Source of the DNA: Bradyrhizobium murdochi
Lineage (GTDB): Bacteria; Pseudomonadota; Alphaproteobacteria; Rhizobiales; Xanthobacteraceae
NCBI RefSeq assembly: GCF_000472965.1
Contig: NZ_AXAU01000001.1
Location: 310,001 to 374,000 of the forward strand
DNA: 64,000 nt
Reading direction: 5' to 3'
A program made the translations under genes and the position numbers. Each line of letters begins with the position of its first letter. The stretch's first letter is position 1. The notes under the pieces are model-generated. The model worked only from the letters and a program-made list of their open reading frames with translations, ran no database searches and had not been told where the DNA came from. Shown one piece after another: positions 57,824-64,000 of the stretch.

Positions 57824-58123
57824 TCAGACGGCTTCCTTGAGTTCCTTGGCCGCGCGGAACGCGACCTTCTTGCTGGCCTTGATCTGGATCGGCTCGCCGG
57901 TGGCGGGGTTGCGCCCGGTGCGGGCGGCGCGCTTGCGGACCTGGAGGATGCCGAGGCCAACGATCCTGATCCGCTCGCCCTTTTTCAGGTGTTTTGTGAT
58001 CTTGCCGACCATGTCGGTCAGGATCGCCTCGGCGGCCTTTTTCGACAGATCATGTTCCTCGGCGAGAGTCGCCGCTAGATGCTTCAGTGTGATGGTGGCT
58101 GGAGCCGCCGCTTTCTTCGCCAT
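57824..58123 (-). CDS. HU/IHF-family DNA-binding protein
   Basis: 99 residues from ATG 58123 (51 more codons are open upstream but unrelated). HU fold: helix pair KHLAATLAEEHDLSKKAAEAILTDMVGKITKHLKKGERIRI (about residues 14-54), GLGILQVRKRAARTGRNPATGEPI with the DNA-binding beta-arm and its proline, and a basic C-terminal helix (FRAAKELKEAV). N-terminal MAKKAAAPATITL is a short extension relative to HU. A nucleoid protein that bends DNA; HU-like rather than IHF, but the exact paralogue cannot be fixed. Confidence 0.92.
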   Translation of the reverse strand: MAKKAAAPATITLKHLAATLAEEHDLSKKAAEAILTDMVGKITKHLKKGERIRIVGLGILQVRKRAARTGRNPATGEPIQIKASKKVAFRAAKELKEAV

Positions 58124-58446
58124 GTCTGGCCCTCCTCGTTGGTTGAATGGCTTTGAGCGCGTTCGCTGGTACCGGTCCGCGCTGGGAAAATGCGTTCGTG
58201 GTGACTTGAAACCCGGGGGGTCCGGTACAACCGGAGCTGGGAGGATTTCAAGAAACCCAGACGTAGCAGGCCTCAAACGATTCGGATAATCGCCTCCCGC
58301 GGTGTTTTACCTGAAAACAGGCCGTTATTTGCATCACAATAGCAGAAATGCCCGTCTGGCGCGGGGATTCGCAACGTCCTTGACTAAGCGAGAGCGGGCC
58401 TTTATGCCCTCGGTTCTGCGCGGATCAGGATCTGATTACGGCATCC
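58124..58446. other. Gap between the HU gene and tRNA-Asp
   Basis: 323 bases holding the promoters of both. I see no further gene or strong structure. Confidence 0.45.
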
Positions 58447-58523
58447 GCGGGAGTAGCTCAGTTGGTTAGAGCGCCGCCCTGTCACGGCGGAGGCCGCGGG
58501 TTCGAGTCCCGTCTCTCGCGCCA
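58447..58523 (+). tRNA. tRNA-Asp (anticodon GTC)
   Basis: 77 bases with encoded CCA. Acceptor stem GCGGGAG / CTCTCGC with one wobble pair and discriminator G; D-arm TAGCTCAGTTGGTTAGA; anticodon loop CTGTCAC (GTC); T-arm CGCGGGTTCGAGTCCCG. Confidence 0.95.
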
Positions 58524-58566
58524 TTTTCTCGATGGCTTGACGTTGATCTCCGAGACCGCCGCAAAC

Positions 58567-58595
58567 AAAAAGGCCGCCCGAGGGCGGCCATTTTT
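58567..58595. terminator. Bidirectional terminator between tRNA-Asp and a small gene
   Basis: AAAAAGGCCGCCC-GA-GGGCGGCCATTTTT: a perfect 8-base stem with A and T runs outside, 44 bases after the tRNA and 23 bases after the stop of the minus-strand gene at 58618. Confidence 0.85.
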
Positions 58596-58617
58596 ATTCC
58601 AACGATATCGCTATCGT

Positions 58618-58812
58618 TTAGCGGACCGTCGAGGTGTTCGAGCTGGTGACAACCACCGGCTTGCCCGCTTTTACGACCTGGGCAGTTTGGCTGTACTCAG
58701 AACCGGTCCGAGCCGAAATGCCGAAGGCCGCAACCGCGATACCGGCCACCAATGCGACAACCACGATCTTCAGGTGGGTACTACGATCCGCCGAGTGGAA
58801 GGAGTGGTTCAT
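58618..58812 (-). CDS. Small single-pass membrane protein
   Basis: 64 residues from ATG 58812, with GGGAGG upstream; an open extension of 43 residues exists but lacks family support. Cytoplasmic N-terminus of about 17 residues (HSFHSADRSTHLK), a membrane helix (about 19-37, IVVVALVAGIAVAAFGISA), and a periplasmic tail (GSEYSQTAQVVKAGKPVVVTSSNTS). Homologues of this layout recur in Bradyrhizobium as short proteins of unknown function. A CRP-like palindrome lies 135 bases upstream. Confidence 0.65.
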   Translation of the reverse strand: MNHSFHSADRSTHLKIVVVALVAGIAVAAFGISARTGSEYSQTAQVVKAGKPVVVTSSNTSTVR

Positions 58813-58946
58813 GTGATGCCTCCCGGACGCCTTTGGCGTCCTGTGTTGGGAAGAGACGTACGCCCTGTCTGTTTCAGGATCGTTTCGCGGTTTCGGCAAA
58901 ATGGTTTCATTCGGCCGGTTTGTGGCCGGTTTTTTGCCCAAGCATC

Positions 58947-58962
58947 TGTGATGTGGGTCACA
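58947..58962. promoter_or_regulatory. CRP-like site upstream of the small membrane protein gene
   Basis: TGTGA-TGTGGG-TCACA, perfect CRP consensus arms. It is 135 bases upstream of the start of the 58618-58812 gene and 60 bases downstream of the Rieske pseudogene end, so the small gene is its only local target. A chance match cannot be excluded. Confidence 0.4.
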
Positions 58963-59021
58963 TACTGCCCGCGCGCCCGGATCAAACGCGGCTCACACCG
59001 GAGCCGCGCTGAACCTGCCGC

Positions 59022-59459
59022 TCACGCCTCGCGAATGAAATTGCCCGCCTCGAATTGAACGGCGGCGCGGTTGAATCGAACGAGACGCCGATCGGATCGC
59101 GGCCGGCGGCGATCGCTGCGAGCTGATCGCTCAGCATCCGCCGGATCATCAGGATGCCGCGGTCGCTCTGGCCGAAATGCTCCTCCGAATGCAGCGTCAC
59201 CTCGCCCTGGCCGACCTGCGCCTCATAGTCGCCGGGTCCGACGTGGGCCGGTCGCGAACAGCACCAACTCCTCGCCGAGCACGCGCACTTTTCTGGGGAT
59301 ATTGGTGGCGCCGGACACGAGCCCGATCGGGTGCCAGTAGCGCCGCAGCAGTTCGCCCATTGGCGTGCCGCGGCCGACTGCCGTCAGCTCCGTCCGGGTC
59401 GTCGACGGCTTCACGGCGTAGCCAGTCCCGGGATCGCGATCCCGCTGCGTAATGGTCAT
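59022..59459 (-). pseudogene. Rieske (2Fe-2S) ring-hydroxylating oxygenase remnant
   Basis: The N-terminal part (start ATG 59459) reads GRGTPMGELLRRYWHPIGLVSG...NIPRKVRVLGEELVLF, characteristic of phthalate-dioxygenase-type large subunits, and stops shortly after (ATGPRRTRRL). A second frame continues with the family C-terminus: GDYEAQVGQGEVTLHSEEHFG QSDRGILMIRRMLSDQL. A third frame then ends FEAGNFIREA and a stop at 59022. The Rieske CxH...CxxH cluster and the catalytic iron domain are missing, so several hundred residues were lost with two frame changes. It cannot make a working enzyme. Confidence 0.85.
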
Positions 59460-59641
59460 GCCGTTTCCTCCCGCCGCGACTTTGATGCCGCGGTCATTCG
59501 ATTTGCTTTAGGAAGTAGCTGATCGATGACAATGTCAGCGATTGCGATGAGACTATTCGATGACCCCATTCGATGGGCTTATCTGATGATCCTTCTTGAT
59601 GGTCCTTGGCACCGGCGTGCTTTGTTGGGCAGAGGTTGCAA

Positions 59642-60158
59642 ATGAGCCGGAAGCCGGAAAAGCAGACCGCGGCGTCGCCTACGGCCGCCGATGTCGCGGA
59701 ATTGGCGCCGATCACCGCGATGATGTCATCGCGGCTGATGGTGCTGGCCAATCTGCTCAAGCGCGGCGCGATCCTGCGCTATAAGCGGCTAGCGGGCTTG
59801 TCTTCGGTGGAGTTCGGCCTGGTGGCTTCGCTGGGGCGGCGGCCGCCGATGAGCGTTATCCGGCTTGCGGAGGCGGTTGGCATGGACAAGGGCCAGATCA
59901 GCCGGGCGCTGGCGGAATTGGTCGCGCGCAAGCTGGTCGCCAAGGCGGTCAACCCGCAGGACAACCGCGAGACGCTGGTTTGCCTGACCAAGGCGGGGCT
60001 AGCCGCCCATGATGCAATTTGTGGCAGGGGCGCAGGAGCGTAACCGGCGCCTGATGGAACAGCTCGGCAAGGAAGAGCTGGCGGTGCTGCTCGACCAGAT
60101 CGATCGCCTGACGGAGACGGCCGCCCAAATGCTCGCCGACGAAAAGGATTTGAAGTGA
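59642..60158 (+). pseudogene. MarR-family regulator broken by a frameshift
   Basis: Reading from ATG 59642, a MarR-type winged helix is intact (LRYKRLAGLSSVEFGLVASLG, AEAVGMDKGQISRALAELVARKLV, NPQDNRETLVCLTKAG) up to HDAI near 60020, then runs out of frame and stops at 60043. One extra T (in ATTTGTGG) separates it from a second frame that continues VAGAQERNRRLMEQLGKEELAVLLDQIDRL, the expected C-terminal helix, and ends at 60158. Divergent from the Rieske remnant it probably once regulated. A sequencing error could mimic this single change. Confidence 0.75.
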
Positions 60159-60356
60159 AGATTTGGCACCATGCGGCCCGGCCCGCGTTGATCGGGCGAG
60201 GCAGGAACGCAACACTTTTTCGGGTTCTGCCGACACGTCGACGGCGGACGGAGACGTGAAACCGGCTCGTCTTGCGCCCTCTGTTGCGCTGCGCTAAGCC
60301 AAGAATAATTCCAATCAACGAATCTGCGGCCAAATCCGCAGGAAAAGGCACCGCCG

Positions 60357-60722
60357 ATGAACGGCATCCTGCAAGATTACCTGCCACTTGTGGTGTTTAT
60401 CGGGGTGGCGAGCCTGATCGGTCTGGCGCTCCTGATCGCCCCGTTCCTGGTCGCGTTCCAGCAGCCGGACCCGGAAAAGCTCTCCGCTTATGAATGCGGA
60501 TTCAACGCATTCGACGACGCCCGCATGAAGTTCGACGTTCGCTTCTACCTGGTAGCGATCCTCTTCATCATCTTCGACCTGGAAGTGGCGTTTCTGTTCC
60601 CGTGGGCGGTCGCGTTCGGCAAGTTAGGGGCCACCGGCTTCTGGTCCATGATGGTGTTCCTCGCCGTCCTCACGGTCGGTTTTGCTTATGAGTGGAAGAA
60701 AGGCGCGCTCGAATGGGATTGA
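60357..60722 (+). CDS. nuoA: NADH-quinone oxidoreductase subunit A
   Basis: 121 residues, three membrane helices. The conserved loop [42 protein letters not shown] (about residues 42-83) has the cysteine (YECGF) that moves between active and deactive complex I. AGGAAAAGG precedes the start. First gene of the nuo operon. Confidence 0.96.
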   Translation: MNGILQDYLPLVVFIGVASLIGLALLIAPFLVAFQQPDPEKLSAYECGFNAFDDARMKFDVRFYLVAILFIIFDLEVAFLFPWAVAFGKLGATGFWSMMVFLAVLTVGFAYEWKKGALEWD

Positions 60723-61303
60723 GCCCGACAGCTTTAGGCTCTTCGCCTGATATCGCGCAGGCGCCGAAGGGCATTCTCGACCCCTCGACCGGCAAGCCGG
60801 TCGGGGCTAACGACCCGTTCTTCCTCGAGGTCAATCACGAGCTTTCCGACAAAGGTTTCTTCGTTGCCGCCGCCGACGATCTGATCACTTGGGCGCGCAC
60901 CGGCTCGTTGATGTGGATGACGTTCGGCCTCGCCTGCTGCGCGGTCGAGATGATGCAGGTATCGATGCCGCGCTACGACGTCGAGCGCTTCGGCTTTGCG
61001 CCGCGCGCCTCGCCGCGCCAATCCGACGTGATGATCGTGGCGGGTACGCTGACCAACAAGATGGCGCCGGCGCTGCGCAAGGTCTACGACCAGATGCCCG
61101 AGCCGCGCTACGTGATCTCGATGGGGTCGTGCGCCAATGGCGGCGGCTACTATCATTACTCGTACTCGGTGGTGCGCGGCTGCGACCGCGTCGTGCCGAT
61201 CGACATCTATGTGCCAGGATGCCCGCCCACGGCGGAGGCGCTGCTCTACGGCGTGCTGCTGCTGCAGAAGAAGATCCGGCGCATCGGGACCATCGAACGC
61301 TAA
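60713..61303 (+). CDS. nuoB: NADH-quinone oxidoreductase subunit B (cluster N2)
   Basis: 196 residues from ATG 60713, overlapping nuoA by ten bases. Ligands of the N2 [4Fe-4S] cluster: Cys75 and Cys76 (GLACCAVEM), Cys140 (MGSCANGGG) and Cys170 (VPGCPPT). N-terminal extension of about 35 residues typical of the alphaproteobacterial form. Peripheral arm of complex I near the quinone site. Confidence 0.97.
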   Translation: MGLSPTALGSSPDIAQAPKGILDPSTGKPVGANDPFFLEVNHELSDKGFFVAAADDLITWARTGSLMWMTFGLACCAVEMMQVSMPRYDVERFGFAPRASPRQSDVMIVAGTLTNKMAPALRKVYDQMPEPRYVISMGSCANGGGYYHYSYSVVRGCDRVVPIDIYVPGCPPTAEALLYGVLLLQKKIRRIGTIER

Positions 61304-61314
61304 GGTTTTAGGTA

Positions 61315-61923
61315 ATGGACGACGGCAAGCTCGATACCCTTGGGCAGACGATTGTTAGCGCGCTTCCGGGCGCGGCCACTGCCCATACGGTCGCGTTCAA
61401 CCAGCTCACCGTCACGGTCGAGGCGAGCAAGATCGTCGAGGTTGTCAAGTACCTGCGCGACGATCCCTCATTGCGGTTTGTCAACTTCACGGACGTGACG
61501 GCGGTGGACTATCCCAGCCGCGAGAAGCGTTTCGACGTGGTCTACCACCTGCTGTCGCCGACGCTGAACGAGCGCATCCGCCTCCGAGCCGAAGCCGACG
61601 AGACCACGCAGGTGCCCTCGATCATCGAGGTGTTTCCCGGCGCCGACTGGTTCGAGCGCGAAACCTACGACCTCTACGGCGTGATCTTCACCGGTCACCC
61701 CGACATGCGGCGGCTGCTGACGGATTACGGCTTCGACGGCCATCCGCTGCGCAAGGATTTCCCGCTCACCGGCTTCGTCGAGGTCCGCTACGACGACCAG
61801 GAGAAGCGGGTGCTCTACGAGCCGGTCCGCCTCAACCAGGAATTCCGCAAATTCGATTTCCTCTCGCCCTGGGAAGGCGCGGACTATCCGCTTCCGGGCG
61901 ATGAGAAGAGAAGTGGCGAGTAG
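61315..61923 (+). CDS. nuoC: NADH-quinone oxidoreductase subunit C
   Basis: 202 residues. Family pattern: [27 protein letters not shown] (about residues 55-81), [56 protein letters not shown] (about 95-150), then [13 protein letters not shown]. Its last codons (RSGE and the stop) are formed by the heptamer array that starts the inserted cassette at 61912, so the natural end may have been replaced. Confidence 0.95.
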   Translation: MDDGKLDTLGQTIVSALPGAATAHTVAFNQLTVTVEASKIVEVVKYLRDDPSLRFVNFTDVTAVDYPSREKRFDVVYHLLSPTLNERIRLRAEADETTQVPSIIEVFPGADWFERETYDLYGVIFTGHPDMRRLLTDYGFDGHPLRKDFPLTGFVEVRYDDQEKRVLYEPVRLNQEFRKFDFLSPWEGADYPLPGDEKRSGE

Positions 61924-61946
61924 CGAATAGCGAGTGGCGAATAGGG
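61912..61946. repeat. Left heptamer array of the nuoC-nuoD insert
   Basis: Five 7-base units: AGTGGCG AGTAGCG AATAGCG AGTGGCG AATAGGG. The array overlaps the nuoC 3' end and finishes four bases before the four-helix-bundle gene. Its reverse complement matches the units of the right array at 62336-62370. Confidence 0.85.
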
Positions 61947-61950
61947 ATGA

Positions 61951-62334
61951 TTGTTGAGCGACCAATCGATCAATTCGTACCGGGACTTGAGGGTATGGCA
62001 GGATGCCATGACCTTAGCGGAGTCCTGCTATCGATTGACGCGCCAATTTCCGCGCGACGAGCTGTTCGGGCTGACATCGCAGATCAGGCGTTCGGCGGGA
62101 TCAGTTCCTGCCAACATCGCGGAAGGTCACGGACGAGAAAATACCGGCAACTTCGTGCAACATCTGCGCGTCTCACAGGGGTCTCTGAGGGAGTTGGAAA
62201 CGCACCTGCTATTGGCCGAGCGGGTGGGTATCTTGCCAGGACCGGATTTGGCGCCAGTTCTCGCCCAGTGCGAGAGCTTGGGAAAAATGCTTCGCGCCTT
62301 GATTCGGTCGCTTCAAGACAAGTCTGCGAAATGA
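61951..62334 (+). CDS. Four-helix-bundle protein (23S rRNA-IVS type)
   Basis: 127 residues. Four amphipathic helices in the order known for 23S rRNA intervening-sequence proteins: [50 protein letters not shown] (family signature), [25 protein letters not shown] and [18 protein letters not shown]. Start TTG 61951 or TTG 61954; an in-frame stop right upstream excludes anything earlier, and AGGGATGA in the array acts as ribosome binding site. Placed between nuoC and nuoD, same strand, framed by inverted heptamer arrays. Function unknown; relatives form nucleic-acid-associated pentamers. Confidence 0.85.
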   Translation: MLSDQSINSYRDLRVWQDAMTLAESCYRLTRQFPRDELFGLTSQIRRSAGSVPANIAEGHGRENTGNFVQHLRVSQGSLRELETHLLLAERVGILPGPDLAPVLAQCESLGKMLRALIRSLQDKSAK

Positions 62335-62335
62335 T

Positions 62336-62370
62336 GCCATTCGCCATTCGCCATTCGCTATTCGCTATGG
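62336..62370. repeat. Right heptamer array of the nuoC-nuoD insert
   Basis: Five 7-base units: GCCATTC GCCATTC GCCATTC GCTATTC GCTATGG. It begins one base after the four-helix-bundle stop and ends 13 bases before the nuoD start. Complementary in sequence to the left array, so the two can form a long stem holding the gene in its loop. Confidence 0.85.
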
Positions 62371-62383
62371 CGCGGAGCGCCCA

Positions 62384-63577
62384 ATGAACGAACAGCAGAA
62401 CCTGCGTAACTTCACCATCAACTTTGGGCCGCAACATCCGGCCGCGCACGGCGTGTTGCGCCTTGTGCTTGAGCTCGACGGCGAAGTCGTCGAGCGTGTT
62501 GATCCGCATATCGGCTTGCTGCATCGCGGCACCGAGAAGCTGATCGAGCACAAGACCTACCTCCAGGCGATCCCCTATTTCGACCGGCTCGATTACGTCG
62601 CGCCGATGAATCAGGAGCACGCGTTCTGTCTCGCGGCGGAAAAGCTGCTCGGCATCACGGTGCCGCGCCGCGGCCAACTGATCCGCGTGCTCTACTGCGA
62701 AATCGGCCGCATCCTGTCGCATCTGCTCAACGTCACGACGCAGGCCATGGACGTCGGCGCGCTTACCCCGCCGCTGTGGGGTTTTGAAGAGCGCGAAAAG
62801 CTGATGCAATTTTACGAGCGCGCCTCCGGAGCGCGCATGCATGCGGCGTATTTCCGCGTCGGTGGCGTGCACCAGGATCTGCCGCAGAAACTGATCGACG
62901 ATATCGATGCCTGGTGCGATCCGTTCCTGCAGGTCGTCGCCGACCTCGACACCTTGCTGACCGGCAACCGCATCTTCAAGCAGCGCAACGTCGATATCGG
63001 CGTGGTGTCGCTGCAGCAGGCCTGGGAGTGGGGCTTTTCGGGCGTGATGGTGCGCGGCTCCGGCGCGGCCTGGGACCTGCGCAAGGCGCAGCCCTACGAG
63101 TGCTACGCCGAGATGGATTTCGACATTCCGATCGGCAAGAACGGCGACTGCTACGATCGCTACCTGATCCGCATGGAAGAGATGCGCCAATCGGTCCGCA
63201 TCATGAGGCAATGCATCGCCAAGCTGAACTCGCCGGACGGGCAGGGGCCCGTCGTCGTCGAGGACAACAAGATCGCGCCGCCGCGGCGCGGCGAGATGAA
63301 GCGCTCGATGGAAGCGCTGATCCATCACTTCAAGCTCTACACCGAAGGCGCGCACGTGCCCGCCGGCGAGGTCTATGCCGCGGTCGAGGCGCCGAAAGGT
63401 GAGTTCGGCGTCTACCTGGTCTCCGATGGCACCAACAAACCTTACAAGTGCAAGATCCGCGCGCCGGGCTTTGCCCATCTGCAGGCGATGGACTTCATCT
63501 GCCGCGGCCATCTGCTCGCCGACGTCTCGGCCATTCTAGGTTCCCTCGACATCGTGTTCGGAGAGGTCGATCGGTGA
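62384..63577 (+). CDS. nuoD: NADH-quinone oxidoreductase subunit D
   Basis: 397 residues. Conserved segments: [22 protein letters not shown] (about residues 13-34), [81 protein letters not shown] and the C-terminal [40 protein letters not shown]. It forms the quinone-binding pocket with NuoB. Its stop overlaps the next ATG (TGATG). Confidence 0.97.
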   Translation: MNEQQNLRNFTINFGPQHPAAHGVLRLVLELDGEVVERVDPHIGLLHRGTEKLIEHKTYLQAIPYFDRLDYVAPMNQEHAFCLAAEKLLGITVPRRGQLIRVLYCEIGRILSHLLNVTTQAMDVGALTPPLWGFEEREKLMQFYERASGARMHAAYFRVGGVHQDLPQKLIDDIDAWCDPFLQVVADLDTLLTGNRIFKQRNVDIGVVSLQQAWEWGFSGVMVRGSGAAWDLRKAQPYECYAEMDFDIPIGKNGDCYDRYLIRMEEMRQSVRIMRQCIAKLNSPDGQGPVVVEDNKIAPPRRGEMKRSMEALIHHFKLYTEGAHVPAGEVYAAVEAPKGEFGVYLVSDGTNKPYKCKIRAPGFAHLQAMDFICRGHLLADVSAILGSLDIVFGEVDR

Positions 63578-64000
63578 TGGCGCAGGCGCCCATCCAGTTT
63601 GACCGGACTTCGGGCGTACTCGAGGGTGCGAACGCGTGGGAGCGCTTGGCTGCGGTGGCGCTGGCGCTAGGGTCGAAGGTGGCGTCGAATTTTTCGCACC
63701 GTGGCTACAATATGTGCGCCAATTTGTTGCGCACGACGCTGCCTGAGCGCGGCATCCAGATCAAACTCAATCCAGACGCCGTCTTCGAGTTTCCCTATGG
63801 CGACGGCTACTGGAGCAAGCTGCTTAACCGCACCTATAGCTACGAGGACGAGCTGGAGCTGCTGTTCAAGGACTCCGCCGACGTCGATTACACGCTGCTC
63901 GATTGCGGCGCCAATTACGGCTACTGGTCGGTCCTGGTGTCGAGCAAGCCGTTCGGTTCGCATAAGGCGATCGCGATCGAGCCCTCGGGGCAGAATTTCC
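63577..64000 (+). CDS. FkbM-type methyltransferase, 5' part
   Basis: 141 residues visible, open to the window edge. The first about 100 residues ([21 protein letters not shown]... SNFSHRGYNMCANLLRTTLPERGIQIKLNPDAVFEFPYGDGYW) are family-typical; the SAM-binding motif TLLDCGANYGYWSVL (about residues 109-123) and AIAIEPSGQNF, with the acidic motif II, follow. FkbM enzymes O-methylate sugars or other hydroxyl groups. The ATG overlaps the nuoD stop (TGATG), so it is translated together with nuoD; nuoE would be expected in this place. Confidence 0.8.
   Translation, partial: MAQAPIQFDRTSGVLEGANAWERLAAVALALGSKVASNFSHRGYNMCANLLRTTLPERGIQIKLNPDAVFEFPYGDGYWSKLLNRTYSYEDELELLFKDSADVDYTLLDCGANYGYWSVLVSSKPFGSHKAIAIEPSGQNF

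Noticed and set aside
61947..62387. Alternative frame starting ATG 61947 in the nuo insert
   Set aside because: Its translation has no helix-bundle pattern; the overlapping frame from TTG 61951 carries the family signature.

Overview
The window reads as chromosomal DNA of a Bradyrhizobium-like alphaproteobacterium (Bradyrhizobiaceae). This rests on high GC content, protein families typical of the group (CtaA-type heme A synthase, a NadQ-like NAD regulator, DUF2842, DUF992, the glnB/glnA pair, the tig-clpP-clpX-lon chain, nuoABCD) and several dispersed intergenic palindromes that I recall from Bradyrhizobium and relatives. The assignment is inference; no rRNA or species marker is present.

Layout. 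0-3 kb: end of an exopolysaccharide region (truncated CpsD-like ATPase, CelD-like acetyltransferase, divergent deacetylase-like protein). 3-10 kb: DUF2842, heme A synthase, FTR1 iron permease, then nadQ and the overlapping nadA-nadB-nadC operon for de novo NAD synthesis, with two palindromic operator candidates, one covering the nadA ribosome binding site. 10-17 kb: sulfhydrylase, CoA-binding protein, ECHDC3-like crotonase, thioesterase, rplM-rpsI and a membrane diguanylate cyclase. 16.8-24.5 kb: a hydroxy-acid catabolic cluster (divergent IclR regulator, DHDPS-family lyase, FAD dehydrogenase, four-carbon acid sugar kinase, PdxA-type dehydrogenase, iron alcohol dehydrogenase, solute receptor). 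24.6-36.4 kb: a heme-motif/propeller protein, a PerM-like transporter, a glutamine amidotransferase-like hydrolase, a hybrid histidine kinase, a repeat-rich spacer, a GT87 glycosyltransferase and two lineage-specific proteins separated by 74-bp direct repeats. 36.5-43 kb: glnA, glnB, NAD(P)HX repair enzyme, and an ECF sigma/anti-sigma/DoxX operon. 43-46 kb: an enolase-superfamily enzyme and a multicopper-oxidase fold that lost its copper ligands. 46-53 kb: tRNA-Leu and the protein quality-control set tig, clpP, clpX, lon. 53-60 kb: GFA protein, tRNA-Val, tRNA-Asp, two odd secreted or coiled-coil proteins, a methyltransferase, pepT, an HU-like protein, and two neighbouring pseudogenes (Rieske oxygenase and MarR). 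60-64 kb: nuoA-B-C-D of complex I, interrupted by a four-helix-bundle gene framed by inverted heptamer arrays, and followed by an FkbM-type methyltransferase translationally coupled to nuoD.

The best candidates for something under-described are the heptamer-framed four-helix-bundle cassette in the nuo operon, the FkbM gene coupled to nuoD, the composite four-carbon acid cluster, and the nested-hairpin element at 32.7-33.2 kb. I saw no CRISPR array, prophage, intact transposase or recognisable defence system.
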